A stretch of DNA of 64,000 nucleotides from Himantopus leucocephalus (GCA_003993805.1 RSEF01000003.1:40175755-40239754), one strand, 5' to 3'; counted from the first letter of the stretch, positions 50,220-63,700 are shown. Notes: generated by a model not told the origin, from the sequence alone. Translations and numbers: made by a program.

Positions 50220-51535
50220 TGGGTTTTTTTAGTTTTGCTTAACAAAGATAAAACCCTGTTTGCCGCAAATAGGTTGTATTTGGTGAATTTTGGCAAACTA
50301 ACCTTAAAAATAACTGCTCATCACCCTCAACTAAGCTTATGTTTAGAACCCTTTTTAGAATAAAACCTGTCTTAGGTAAAAATAAGCTAGACAATTCTGT
50401 CAGATTGTTAAATATTGATAAATATGTAGATGCAGCCAGTTCCTTTTTTTTTTTAAAGAACTTTTGAGTAAGAGAGGTAGTTTGTGCCAATATGCATAAC
50501 AGGAAACATTACTTTCTAAGTTGTGTACATGTCTGGTCTGGTACTAGAACATTAGCAAAGAATAAAACCTGAGGTAAGCAAAGATCAAATTCATCTTAAA
50601 GTTTCTCTCAACCATACAGAAATCTAAAATCATATACACAGGCCCTGTGGAGATCACCAATGCCCAAATACTAGTGAAGTTTTCCTGGTTTTGCAAATCA
50701 ATTGAGGTAGGGTTAGCCGAAAAAGTTCTCTTCTAGATAATTTGTGAGACAAATATCTCACAATTGCTTAGTTCAAAAATGTTAATACTCTTCCCTTCCT
50801 CTGAAAGAGACATTAATAGCTTTTGCCAGAAAATAATCATTTGCTGGTTTTGGTGGGATTCTTTTGGTTGCAATGAGTGAGTGTCCGATTCATTAGTAGC
50901 ATCCTGAATTTTCTTTGGTAAATGGACTCTGAAAGTCAGCAACAAGGTGTGATTTATCCATACTCAAAACATGTAAAAGTGACACATGATGAGTTATTTC
51001 CTGTTAATGACAGCCTATCCTCATCCAGCTTTTTGTGACTGGGAAAAATTCTGTCAGATAAGACTCGAAATGCTGCTTTAGTAAACAATTTAAAAAGTAC
51101 AAAATATTGAGTATTGTTAATTTTCAAAGGGTAGCCTTGCAGCATAACTGCCACTGGCAAGGAAACTTCCCCCTTGTATGTCTCGCCTCCCAACAGCTGG
51201 GATTGTCAGAAAGCTGTGAGGAGGCCAAATGTCTAGGAATTATGAATCCAGAAGTTCTGGACCACAACTGATTCACTCTTCCTGCAAGTGGTCGACAGAT
51301 TTGCCTCCTGCATAGTCGTACCTGTAAAAGATATAAGAGGGATGTGAGATACACGTGTTTTCTGCGCAGGTATAAGAAAATTATTTCTATTCTTGTCCTG
51401 TGTACAAGGCTATGACCAGTTAAAGAGGCATCATTAGCAGTAACTACTAAGCTGTTTAGAGATCTTTGCACTGTGTAGCTGCTGGGAGGGTTTGGTTTGG
51501 TTTGTTTTTTTTTTTCTTTTTTCTAGTTACCTCCT

Positions 51536-51660
51536 ATCAGGAAAGGAAACAGGCACAGAGAGGTTCTTTAAGGTCAGAGAAGAAATCTGTAGAAAGGTCA
51601 GAATGCAAAACAAAGCTTTTAATTCAAGCCCTGTGCTTTAACTAAAAGACTCTCTCTCCT
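51536..51660 (-). repeat. Ancient MIR/L3-like repeat fragment
   Basis: GGAAACAGGCACAGAGAGGT, then TTTAAGGTCAGAGAAG, then AAGCCCTGTGCTTTAACTAA follow in order the antisense consensus phrases aaactgaggcacagagaggtt, aaggtcacacag and cagtcctgtgctttaaccact of amniote MIR/L3-type elements. Confidence 0.55.
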
Positions 51661-51856
51661 CCATAAGTAAATTAAAAATAAGTCTTTGTTATTGTCTGTA
51701 ATGGCGTACCGAAAGACTTGAGGGTCCTGGGTATGTATTGGGTTGTTACATGCTTGTGTTATTTCCAGTACAAAATGTGTGATTTCTTTTATCTAGCAGG
51801 CAATCAAAATACAGCACTGTAGAAACAATGCAAGAATGTACAGTACATATGACATT

Positions 51857-52138
51857 CCCTAGTGACAAGTGATAGGATGAGAGGAAATGGGTTCAAGTTA
51901 AGCCAGGCGAGGTTTAGGTTGGATAGTAGGAAAAATTTTTTCACTGAAAGGGTTATCCAACATTGGAATAGGCTGCCCAGGGAGGTGGTGGATTCACCAT
52001 CCCTGGAGGTGTTTAACAAAAGGATAGACGTGGTACTTGGGGATATGGTTTAGATGTGGTTTTGTCAGGTTAGGTTAGTGGTTGGAGTAGATGATCTTAA
52101 TGGTCCCTTCCAACCTTAATGATTCTATGATTCTATGT
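51857..52138 (+). mobile_element. CR1 LINE 3' end, plus orientation, with ORF2 C-terminus
   Basis: A 5'-truncated CR1. The first part encodes the reverse transcriptase ORF2 C-terminus in frame: [20 protein letters not shown], then [18 protein letters not shown], then a stop near 52,053. It is followed by the 3' UTR with AATGGTCCCTTCCAACCTTA and the tail GATTCTATGATTCTATG. The intact short frame suggests moderate age, but truncation makes it inactive. It lies in the FMN2 intron in the same orientation as the gene. Confidence 0.95.
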
Positions 52139-53264
52139 CTCTCACTGAAATAAATATTAGCACAATCGAGGTTTACATGTAATTTCTTTTGTACTTAGGT
52201 TTAAATTGAAATGTTTTTATGAAAACAGAGATGTCGAAGACTAGTATTTGTAGAGTGAATAATTGTTATCCAGATTTTAAAATAAGAATGGGATTCCAAT
52301 TGAGGGTGGTATGTTTTGATGCCCATTTCCCAGGTAAATTGAAGATACTACTAGAATGAAGTACTGCGGTTTCATTTTTCAGTGTAAATGAGTAACATCG
52401 TCAAAATTTAACAAGTCAGATTAATGCTGGTTCTATGCTCAAAAGAGAGGGTGTGGAATTCAGTACAAAGGTGAATAATTAGTTTTGTATCCTCAGTTTG
52501 AATGTCCCCGGTTCTGGCAAGCTCTGACTGTACACTTACACAATAAGTGCACCATCACAAAGCATCCCTTTGTAAGGCTGAGATGCTGTAGACAGTGAAT
52601 AATAGAGCTAGGATGAAATTGTGATTTCTCAAAATGTGGTTGCAATAGTAAGGCCAGCTGCATTCAAACACACTTTTAAAATGTGAGTTTAGATCTGTAT
52701 CGCTATCTGTCTTATTGTGGAGATGTCAAATTTTGGTGGTAGGGCAAAGAAGGGCCAGAGGAGGATATGAAAAAGACAACATAACTGCCAACAGTCATCA
52801 TCCTGCTCGTGGATTCTTTTGGCCTTTTGTGAACAGACACAATCTGCACACCTTAAGGACAGAAATACTTCTTAATGAGACTGGATGGGAAGAACAAGCA
52901 TGAGAACTTTTCCTTGACCTTTTATGGAATGTATATAGCAGAGCCAAGTAACTATTTTTCTTTGAATGAGAAATTTTGACAATCAAAATGGACTTCTTTC
53001 AAGTTTTATGTGCTACACATTTAAAATGCTAGCATTTAATGTTGAGTCATAATAAATGCATTGCAAATTGAGATCAGGCTGGCTTTATTTATGCATGCAA
53101 CCTGTTCATATAATTGTAGATGGATAATTTGGAAAGTGGGACAGTTAACACTGTTTTCTTTTTAACTCTGTTCTCTTTTAATGACATTCATAATGTGTAT
53201 TTCGAAAGATAATTAACTTTTTTACATAGAACTTTTAAAATCTGTATCTTCTTTTCAAATTCAG
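52139..53264. other. FMN2 intron sequence
   Basis: AT-rich intron leading to the acceptor TCTTCTTTTCAAATTCAG at 53,264. No other feature seen. Confidence 0.7.
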
Positions 53265-53326
53265 AGTTGAAATCTGCTGTCCAAGAAACAGAGAAACAAT
53301 GCACAGAAGATGTTCAGCAGGTACAG
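53265..53326 (+). CDS. FMN2: Formin-2, small internal coding exon
   Basis: 62 bases completing the phase-1 codon left by the exon ending at 47,421. It reads ELKSAVQETEKQCTEDVQQVQ counted from the split glutamate, and ends in phase 0 before GTAAGA. It corresponds to the human [20 protein letters not shown] segment just before the KEVVDM coiled-coil region; identity is moderate, but order, phase and the SAV.ET core agree. A second donor, CAG before GTACAG, lies six bases upstream at 53,320 and is also in frame, so a form lacking VQ is possible. Confidence 0.85.
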
Positions 53327-56300
53327 GTAAGATTCTAACAAGTGTTTTGTCTACTATTTTGTAAAAAGAGTGGAAAAGCAGTGCTTCAGACACTTCTGCA
53401 ATAGTTTTATGTTCTGAATGCAAACATTCAGAAGTGTGGTTTTGATTGTAAATTTTTATCTCAAAATACTTAGATGTTCCATAGTGTAACTAGGTACAGA
53501 GAGTCGAGTTTCCTGCCTGCCTAAGGTGATCCTTGTAAAATGTCATTGTTAGCTTTACTTGCAAGTAAGTTAACACTTAGTTCTGGAGGTCTGATGGTGT
53601 TACTAAAGGATAGCAATAAAAGATCTGGTTATATTAGCTAATCTACAAAAGTTCATATGAATAACAGTGGCAGAGATTTTTTTCTATTTCTCCACTGAAG
53701 CTTATAGGTAGTAGATGAACAGATTTAGGGTGCCGTGCTGGCCTTCAAAATGAGATAATGTTATACTGCTACAGTGGAGGCTTAGTCTGGGATGGACTTG
53801 TTCAACATAAACACAGTCTAAATGTTTTTTAATGTGTCACCATTCATGTTATATTCTTCTTTAAATGTGGTGCAGTTTGATGGAGTTGAGGAACCTCAAA
53901 TTTTTTTTTCCTCAAAAGACTTGCGTATTTTCTTTGAAAGTGCTCTGATCGTAGGTTCCAGACTTACCTTACTAATGAATAAGACTGTTGAATTGTTCTC
54001 GAAGTCACAAAGAGGAAGGCAAGTTCTGGTTTCCTTAAATCTTGGTTTGGAACACAGAGTGGCCAAAAGCTGTTGATGTCTCTTTCTTTTTTTTGTGGTT
54101 TTTTTTTCTTTTTTTTTTCTTGTTGGCGTTTATTTTTTATGCATTTTGTTTTGGGTTGGGGTTTTTTTGTTAATAACTGAATGGTTCAAGCGTCACTGCA
54201 TTGAGCAGCATTTGTGAAAATGATCAGTGATTTGCTTTTGAGGGAGAAAAAAAGGAATGCCTAGAGAAATGCATGCTACTGATCAGTAGACCTGCAAATT
54301 TAATCCAGGTTCAATCAAGTAATTTATGAGCAGGGGTGGGGAGAGTAGGTATACTATCTTTGTGTCTTTTGTCTTGCCAAACAACTAGTCAGTTACCTAA
54401 ATACTTTTACCTCCATAATTAAGAACACTTAAAACCCAGAGTGTATTACTAAAATAATATCACAAAATTATTCTACATTGCTATATTTTAAGTTTAAACT
54501 AAAACGTATTTGTCCCGTGCTATTTTTATATTTGTCACCCAAGTTTCAGTAGCAATGCTTTCTAGTGTTTCTTGTGAAAAAGAACTTTTTCCTATACTTC
54601 TAGAAAGTTATTGCATGTAAGGAGCATATTTAATCTGTGTCTAGGATTTTAATTTATTGCAAGAAACAACCCATATAAAAAGACTTTTTAATTGGAAATG
54701 TAGTTGATGGCAATAGGTTCATGAATGCTTAAGTACTTTACCTAAAAGAAACAGATTCTTTTGCCATGAGAATGAAGTTTAACCAACAGCACTAGAGCGT
54801 TTTTTGATTGCTTGAACAAATACGTTTACTTCAGATTGAGATGTTTTCTTCTTATTTTTAAAACTAGCCTATTATGTAGTCTAATCACTGAATCGCATTT
54901 TCTAGTGTTGTTAGAGATCCCCACCCCTCTTGCTCAGTGTTGACCTCTTATGGCAGTAACGTGAACTTCTTTCACTCTGTACTATTGTTCATCAATGAAG
55001 AGCAGAAATAACTGTTTTGAATGTATGTTCACCTCACTTGCAGAAAATCGTCTCAAGTTTTTGCTATATTATGTCATCATGATTCTGGTTTACTTTGAAA
55101 GAGTGGAAGTTATTTAATTTGAGGAACTGTATGTGGATAAAATATTTTCATGTGTTCAAACTATTTCTGTACAGTCCCAAAGAGCTGAGTGTATTCTACC
55201 TATCTATCAATATTTATCTATTTCAATTTATAAAAATATCTAGAAAGCAGAATGGTCACACTAACTTTTTTCATCATGTTTGTAGATAAATCCTTTGCTA
55301 AAATCAGATAATCCTTTGTGTTATTTATACTTTTTTAAAGTGACAAAACACGAGGAAGTGTTTCTATTGGAGATCTAGCCTTTTTTTAATCTTTGTCTAG
55401 TTTATCCGTAGTTTTTCTTTCTAAAGAAAGCAAGCATTGGTTGAAGCTAGCCAAGTAGGTGATTTTTCTCTTTACTTTTGATACGCGCCAAGGGAAGAGA
55501 GCCCTACTGTAAAATTTGAAACTGATCAACTAAGTCTACTTACAGGTTTCTTCCCTTTCCCTTCCCTGGGAAAAGACATTTTCCAAATGCTATTAAAATA
55601 ATTGGAGATGTTTATATTGACATAGAAACAAATGCAAATGTAACATGACACTGATAATTTATCTCACTTATGTTAAACAGTTAACTAAAAGATTCAGAAT
55701 AATTCTAAATTAAAAGCACAAGTAATACACACACAGGGCCTGGATTCTACACTTTCTTGCCACTGGAAGGGGCTTTTTTATATATCCTCTCCATTTCCTT
55801 ACCTTTACAATGTTAGACATAACCTTCATACTTTGCAGCATAATTTCCTAAGGTTTTTAAGACTGCTCTTTTAAGTCTGAAACTGGTAATTTCTAAAAAT
55901 TGCAATTAAAAAATGAGGACCTGGAGGTGTGCTTGCTTTTAGTGCAGGAATTGGTAAGCAGCAGAAAAATAAGAAAAATTGGCAGCCATTTCAAGTCCGG
56001 CTTTTGAAACTCCAAAGAGGAGCAATGACGTCTGCTTAGTCTTCCCACAAGAAATGGAGAAAGCTTTGTTAGTCCTAAATCCTTTAGTGAAGGAAGAACA
56101 GAAAAATTGAGTGTCCTAATTTAGAAACTCCAGCTTCAAATGTGATGTTCAGATTTGACAGCTGTACTTTTGTGCAAGAGCCAAATTCCTTTCTGTTTTG
56201 CACCCCTGATCTTTTGTGGTACCCTTGTAATTTTCCTTACATTTTAACTCAATTTTCAGGTTTGCTTGATTTTGTTTACATGTTAGGTAAAAACAGAGTC

Positions 56301-57271
56301 TTAGAAGAAAGGGGGAAAAACCCCATCTTATAATTGTAAAATGAGTACATGAAAACTAGGCTTTGGTTAATAGTGGGACATCACAGAACCAAAAACATGA
56401 AGCTGTTTGGAAGTCACCTAAATTGCTTTTTCTCTTAGATGCCTTATTATCAAAATATTTTAAATGCCTCTTTTTTTGATCATTTGTGATGGGTGCCTAT
56501 TCTGAGTATCATGCAAATTTAAAAAGAAAGCCCTCATTACGTTTATTTAAAGGTCAGCATCCAGATGTAATGAATTCTTCATGCCATTGATCATGACTGG
56601 TCTCTGTAATCCTGTCTCAGAAGATGAGGTTTTGCCAGACTGTTCCAATTTCTAGCACTTTGGTTGTGAGATAGTTTACACTGAGTACTTAAACTATATT
56701 TAAATCGGAAAAGCTTGCCATCAAAAAATTCTTACGCCTCTAACGTTTCTGGCTCAGTTGTTCACTTTGGTTTGGTTCACCCCATTTAAACCAACAAATA
56801 GTCCTTCAACCAAAATTATATGCCTTCTTGGAATGCCATGTACTTCAGCTGGTAGTAACAACCAGAAAATTTTGGCAGTTCTCAGGCACTGAAGACAGAT
56901 TTATGTTGCATGATCTATGGTGCGCTTTCCAACAATATCATGAGGAAACAATTCTAGCCTTAAAAACCTTTAAATTACAGGACATGTTTTGCCACGTTGA
57001 ATATAGTTTCCACTTTGAAAACATTATAAGTCTGACTCTTGGAGTGTCTCTTTAGAGTATTCCTAACTACCACATTTTGCTGGTAACCCCTCTCTCAGCT
57101 TTTCAGTGGGGAACTATTTTCCTACTCTAGTCTTTAACTACAAATTATTATATCTCCGTAGGGTAATAACTTAGTAACATATGAAACATTCCAATTTTGT
57201 CACTTAATAATACAAGAAAAAAGGTTGTGATATCCTTTAATATAAATACATAATATCTATTTAGAAAATAT
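53327..57271. other. FMN2 intron sequence
   Basis: AT-rich intron. The next expected exon (starting with a KEVVDM-like sequence) was not found. T-rich low complexity occurs near 54.08-54.18 kb. Nothing else recognised. Confidence 0.65.
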
Positions 57272-57276
57272 AAAAC

Positions 57277-57861
57277 TGTTGTGGTTTAACCCCAGCCAGC
57301 AACTAGGACCACTCAGTCACTCGCTCACTCCCACCGCGTTGGGATGGGGCAGAGAATCAGAAGAGTAAGAGTGAGGAAAATAATCTCATGGATTAACATA
57401 AAGACAGTTTAGTAGGTAGAGCAAAAGCCGCACACGCAAGCAAAGCAAAACAAAGAATTCATTCACTACTTCCCATCGGCAGGCTCGTGTTCAGCCACTT
57501 CCAGGAAAGCAGGGCTCTATCATGTGTAATAGTTACTTGGGAAGACATATGCCGTAACTCCAAACAGCCTCTCCTTCCTCCTTTTTCCCCCACTTTACAT
57601 ACTGAGCATGATGTCATATGGCATGGAATATCCCTTTGGTCAGTTGGGGTCAGCTGTCCCAGGTGTGTCTCCTCCCAGATTTTTCTGTACTCCCAGCCAC
57701 TTGCTGGTGGGGCGTGTGAGGAGCAGAAAGGACCTTGACTGCTTAACAACAACCAAAACCAGCAGTGCACTATCAATATCACTTTCATCCCAAATCCAAA
57801 ACATAGCACTATACAAGCTGCTAGTAAGAAAGTTAACTCTGTCCCAAGTGAAACCATGACA
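57277..57861 (-). mobile_element. Complete solo endogenous retroviral LTR
   Basis: 585 bp with TG...CA ends on either strand: on the + strand it runs from TGTTGTGGTTTAACCCC to GAAACCATGACA. It is flanked by a perfect 5-bp direct repeat AAAAC (57272-57276 and 57862-57866), the expected target-site duplication. Read on the minus strand it has the same order of landmarks as the element at 3.05 kb (GCTATGTTTTGGAT early, AAACTGTCTTTAT and GGGTTAAACCACAACA at the end), which fixes its orientation. No internal retroviral genes are present, so it is a solo LTR formed by recombination. A 5-bp duplication suits an ERVL-type element, but family assignment is inference. It sits in an FMN2 intron, antisense to the gene. 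Confidence 0.92.
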
Positions 57862-57866
57862 AAAAC

Positions 57867-60553
57867 ATTGGCAGGATTGGGATTTACTTTTCATTGTTAT
57901 AAAATGTCATAGCTAGACTTTTTCTTGGAAACATGTATGCTGCTCTAAACTCTCTTAAAATTTCAGAAAGGTGTTTCTTTATGGATGAATGTCAGATGAA
58001 GAAGGTAAATGTAAGATTTGTCTGAAATGATGAAATTATTCTACTACACATACAAAAAGAATAAAATAGAAAAGTGAGCTTTTAAAAACCTGTTTTGTTT
58101 TGGTATTACATGGCTTTCATAAGGGTAGAGGCAAACTGTAGGTGACACTGGTTAACAATTGTGTTACACTGGTTAACAATTGTGTAAAATTGGGAACTCT
58201 TCCTTCATGAGCTCCCAAACCATTCTGTGCCTGTGGCTCTTCTTACACTGCTTCATTTTGCATGTTTGTTCTTGAGACGTTTATTCAGAAAGATCCAGTG
58301 ATCCTGGGAACGTGTGCCACTGCTCTTCCATCCCTTCACTGCTTGCTAAGTTACCTTTTGTAAGGAGGAAGAGAAGGCTTGGGGATGCAATGAACAGTTC
58401 TAAGACAATTCTTTTCCTGCAAAAAGTACGATTGCTAAAGTCTTAGATTTTAGCTGGGGAAAAAAGGTACACAGTTGAGTGAAAAAAAAACCCAACAAAC
58501 CAAACAACAACTAAAAACCAAAAAAAAAAAAGTATGATGTATTCACAAGGATCTACTATATTCAGTTGTCTCATTGAAGAAAGAAGTAAGTCTGAAAGAA
58601 GCAAACTCTTTTGGAAGTTTTCCATGTGAATTGATTGATAGTGAAGTCCATACCTATTGCATTTTTCAAAGTAAATACTATAGCTAACTGATGATCGCTG
58701 TCCTGCCAAATAGAACTGGATATATTGTTTTATGGAGAAACTGTATCAATGCAAACTTCCTGCAACTGCGTGCCCCCATTACAGAAAACAAAAAGCTAAA
58801 AAAATTCAGAGATATAAATCTGGTTCTTTTTCTTATCTTGCGAAAAGTAAAGCCAGGCTTGCAACATGTGGTGCGCAGGAACTTATGTTCTAAATGTAGG
58901 TCCAATGTGTAATATTAAAATTGGGATATCTTAGCTTAAAGTGGATGAATATCAGGAAGCACATGTAGGCAGATATTTTCTCATTAGCCTTGAGAATAAA
59001 TTATGCTTTATGAGAAAAAGGACAGAAAGGAAACAAAGTTTGTGTGAAACGAGATGATAGAAACCTCGCAGAAGACTCTCCTGCTGCGGTCATAGGAACT
59101 GCTGAAGTTCAAAGCGTTCTGATCCGGCAGAAAAGGGTAGTCTAACATCTGTCGAACTTCACTCCAGGACATAGTAAGTGCAAATCAGATATACTCTCTC
59201 TCTTACGTTTGTGTTCATGAAATATAGTTCTTATGCAGAAGTTTCCAGTTTTGTTGATAGAAATCTGTCTTTGATTCTTAGTATTAGAACTTATTCTTCA
59301 GTTTAAATGTGCTGCAATTTTTGGTTTCTTTTTGGTTTGCTAATAAGCACTAGTAGATATTTCACGTTCTACAACTGTAGCAGATTAATTAATTAAAATT
59401 TTTAAAAAATGAAGTGAGGTTATCTGAGTTGAGACTTCAATATAGTTTAAACAGAGATTCTGTCCCAGTCTTGTTCTTCCTACATGACTACTAGTTGACC
59501 TTTGGGATTAAAACACTGTCTTCTGATAATGTCAGAATTTCTTAGGCTCAGAAGGAAGGATGAGAACACAAGTAGAAATAGTCGTCCCACTCAGCCACTA
59601 GATGGCAGTTAAGTATTTTTTAATGGACTGTGCAAGGCACTTGTAAGTCATTCCTGGGGGATCCTACTGCAAGAACTTTTTTTTTTTTTGTCAGAAAGTG
59701 GTGGCTTTCTGGTGGTTAATAAGTTACCCTGAAAAAAGTACACAAGTTTACTGTGTTTAATCTGACCGAGGTCTAGTAATTGAAGCATCTCTCAAAGATA
59801 ATAAAACCATGTCCTAAAAATAATAACAAAAATCCTGAAATACTAAATGCTTAGAAAGTTATGTTGTGTCACTGATAATTTTTTTTTAAACCAGTGAAGG
59901 GAACCCATTTAATTTGGTGTACAAGACTTCTGGATGACTGTCTTTGTAGTGATAATTTAACAGATTTTCTGCTGAATTACCATAATTTAAATTAAGAGCT
60001 CAAATTTCTGTTGGATATAAATTCATTTCTTCAACCATAATCCTGAATCTTTTCAATTTAGTTCTGATGAGGGAGAAATTAAAAAAAAAGTGCATCTGAC
60101 ATTTTTATCAATTAATTGACCTACATAAAATATAAATCATAGATTCCATATTTAAATAAAAATAAATATAGGAGTGTAATATGTCAAGCCTGTGTGGTAG
60201 AAAAATAGAAGCAGTTAATTCTCAGAACAAATGTTAGTATTTTGTATTATATCCAGACTTCACAATACTTGGATTGACTTCCGTTGTTTTGCTTGAAGGC
60301 AGGGTTTGCTTCTTTAAAAGGAACAATACATTGGTATAATTTTCAGTGGAGTGACAATAGCACATTTTTGCACTCTTCCTCCTGGCCATGGTGAGACTAA
60401 AATTTGTTTTGTTCCAATCTGTGTTCTTGATGTTAATGTCAAGATGAAGTTTTACTTACATGCTCATTTCAATTTGAAAGGGTCTTTATTCTGTTTTTTC
60501 TCTTTGATACATGTCATGCTACCTCAATTATAACTCTGAAATAATATAAAAAG
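57867..60553. other. FMN2 intron sequence
   Basis: Contains a 21-bp tandem duplication near 58.15 kb and a short GC-richer segment at about 59.04-59.17 kb that stands out from the AT-rich surroundings. No exon recognised. Confidence 0.6.
58145..58185. repeat. 21-bp tandem duplication
   Basis: Two adjacent copies of a unit starting ACACTGGTTAACAATTGTG with no mismatch over the overlap. Confidence 0.85.
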
Positions 60554-60705
60554 CATAGAATGATTTAGGGCTGAATAGACATCAGGAGGTCATGCTGTCC
60601 AATCCCTTCCACACAAGCAGCCCCCCTCAAGTGAGGCTGGCTTAGATGTTTGGTTGTTTTTCTCAGGATTTTGCTCATCTCCAAGGATGGCTGTCTGGTA
60701 GTGCT
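60554..60705 (-). mobile_element. Decayed CR1 LINE 3' end, minus orientation
   Basis: Begins CATAGAATGATTTAGGGCTG and continues AGGAGGTCATGCTGTCCAAT and CATCTCCAAGGATGGCTG, recognisable antisense CR1 phrases (catagaatcatttaggttgg..., gtccaacc, atctccaaggatgg). Highly diverged, so an old copy; the right edge is approximate. Confidence 0.8.
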
Positions 60706-63700
60706 AATATGTACTTCCTGCTTTGTCTAGTCAGTGGTCAAATGATAGGTCTTGCTATGTTTCTGGTGTGTTGTTTTGATAACAGCTTAAGGAGATGAAA
60801 ATGTGTGCTCTAAAAGCACATGTATTTCCTGTGAGTTACTTCTAATTTAAATACTATGAACTTACAGGCATTGATTAAAATTCTCAAGAAACTACTGTTC
60901 GAGTTCAAGTGATTCATCTGATTGTAGAACTTCTACATCACATTATGAGAATATGGCAGAGCGTAATACAAATTTTGCATCATAATTGTAATGAGCATTC
61001 TGCATTTTCCATTTTGACTATGCTTTATACTTAAACACAACCAGACAGACTTTTTTGTCATTTTAGGTACAACTTCTTTGAAAAGTATCACCAACCTTAA
61101 GTTTCAGGCAATATTAAGACCTGAACGCAGTGTGCTTGCAAATTCTATCCAATGGAAGTTGACTCAGGATTTACAGACTTCCCTTTCTTCTGTCATTGAT
61201 GGGAAAACAAGGAGAAATGAGAGTAAAACTGAGAAACTTATTTATTTTAACCAGAATTACTTCATGGTACTTAAAATCCTTGGCTATAATGAGAGAGACT
61301 TTCTTCTTTCTCAAGAGGTGAATTATTGTATGGGATAGGGCTTGGATAGAAAGAACTACCTCTTTTCTGTTTGTGCGTGATTCTGAGCACTAGTATGTTT
61401 TTTCTCTTGCCTTTTACAGTGAGCTGCTTGTAAAATACTAGCAGAGCACTCTCACTTCTCTGAAGGAGCAATGAGTAGAAATGCATGATAGGCATACACT
61501 TACAGAAAATGTAAATTTAAATTGTTTTTTATTTTCTCCTCTGACTCCTCACTCTTTTGACTTGTGAAAATAGATAAATTGAGTGTTCATTTCATCTACG
61601 CAATCCTGGTCAGAGCAAAATATATAGCAGAGCTGCATTTATTAATTAATAAAATATTTTTTTTTCTTAAATTATCTCTCTAAAACGGAAATCCTATTTC
61701 AAATGAGAATCTATAATCTCCCCCTCTCCCAAAATTTAGTTTAAATTGGGATTTTGATTATTTCTCTCACCTTTTGGAGTGAAGTGAAAACAAAGAGTTT
61801 ATGTATATTCAATGGTACCATACTATATTTGGATTTCATAAAATATTTTAAGTACTATAGTATCTACATACCTTCCAAACCTTTTTTTAAAAGAACTCCA
61901 CAGAAATTAAATTGAAGAGAACAGATGAAGAAATCATATTAAATACAAGACAGCAGTACGAAAAGCATGTATATATAAGGTTGTGTGTATGTGTGTGCAT
62001 ATATGTATATACACATGCATACAGACACAAGTTCCATAAAATGTGTCTCCAAAGAATATCTGATCACTGAAAGACAATTTTTACTTGTGACATTCCTCAC
62101 AGGACAGACTAATCTCACTTGTCAAGTTGGCTTAACCTATTTGAGAGACCCCATCCAGTCAAAAGTAACCCATGTTCTAAAGATTAAATTCCTCTTCTAT
62201 TTCTCTCAGCATTAAAGATCAGGTGTTACTTTACAGTGGTGTAGATCCTGAGAATTTCCACAGGACCCTTGTGTGGAAAAGAGAAAAGAAATGCTTTTCT
62301 TAGTAAAAATGGATATTTCTTTAACTTAGAAACTTCCAAAATGATTAAAAAAACCACCAACAACAATAGTAAACAACAGACCAAAACCAGAAAAACAACC
62401 ATAACTGTGGTATATTTCCATACTTGAATGCACACTTAAAAGTAAAGTTGAGAATAATTTTTATTCTTCAGATACAAAACAGACTTACTGATTTAACTTC
62501 TACTTATAATCAGATCAAAAGATAGTTATCATTAGTTTCTCCATACTCATTTGGTAAAAATAAACCCAGAAAGATAATTTTTATTTTTAAATATGTATTT
62601 TTCTTTTATTTTTCTTTGGATAATATGTCAATAGATGTATTCAAAGCCCAAAACTACTGATAAAAATTAACTCACATATTCCTGAATGTTACTTGCTTTC
62701 TTTGTTTTCAATATTCAACTTTTCCTGAAGAAACAAATGATATTTTTTTTTAATGTCCATGATACCAAAAAGTTTTTACTTAACCTCTCAAAAGATAAAG
62801 CTCATCTTTGATGATTTGATTGTGGTTGATTTTATTTAATGTTCTGTCACCCAAAACGATACAGCTTTGCTTTTAATATAGCCTTCACACTTAAAGAGTT
62901 AGAGAAGCTGACTGACCTCCAGCCCCCTGCCTTCAACATGTTCATGGATACATTTGTGAAAACTCTTATACCGTTTCTCCAAGCTTTTTCTGTTACGAGT
63001 AGTAGGCTCATATTTCAGGGCAGTGAAGACTATTCATCCCTTTCTACAAAGATTTATTCTTACTGGGGATATTTTTTGCTGTTTATTCCCTGCTGGAAGC
63101 CTGAAACAAAAGCAACATGTGAACCTCCCTTTTTGTGGTCTGGCTGAACTCTTGGATAAAAAGGGCAAGTATTGTGTAGAAGCACCATACTCTGGGCAGT
63201 TGCTTATCAGGATGTGGTGAAGTTCACCTGGAAAATCATTACCTTTTTTGTTCTCTGGTACTGGACTGTCAGGCGTTCAGAGTCCTTAAAATTTAGATTA
63301 TTAATGTTCACATTTTGGGCAATAGAATCCTTACTGATATTTCTAGCATAAAAACTAGTATACATTCTGTATATAAAGAACAAAGAAATAATAATAGAAT
63401 AAGATAGTTTACACAGTGACTACTTCCTAGGTTGCTGGTCAATCTCAAGTTGAATCTAAAATTAAGAAAAGGCCTGGTGTGAAAAAGTTCAAATCCTTTC
63501 TCTAGTATGCCAATGTGGTAATGTTCAAGCTATGCTAGATTTTATTTTGTTTTAACAGAATGAGACGGATGGTTGCCTTGGCTTGGATATATAGGAAAAC
63601 TACTCACACCTTTTAGACTCATAGCTAAAATACGTTAGGACAAACACAGGCGGTAGAACAAAGGAAGTGATTCATCACATGATAGTCATTTCAATGAACA

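Larger units (their letters stand above)
47422..51856. other. FMN2 intron sequence
   Basis: No exon recognised. Positions 47.8-48.84 kb have few stop codons in three successive open frames that start at non-ATG or ATG codons, without a recognisable family. A single-N join lies at 50,188 and an ancient MIR-like fragment at about 51.54-51.66 kb. Confidence 0.6.

Noticed and set aside
57459..57857. 132-codon minus-strand open frame
   Set aside because: It lies wholly inside the solo LTR, which is noncoding.
61067..61317. Exon-like open segment with acceptor TTTTTTGTCATTTTAG and donor-like AAGAG before GTGAAT
   Set aside because: Following the phase-0 end of the exon at 53,326 it meets a stop at the fifth codon, and it does not resemble any FMN2 segment.
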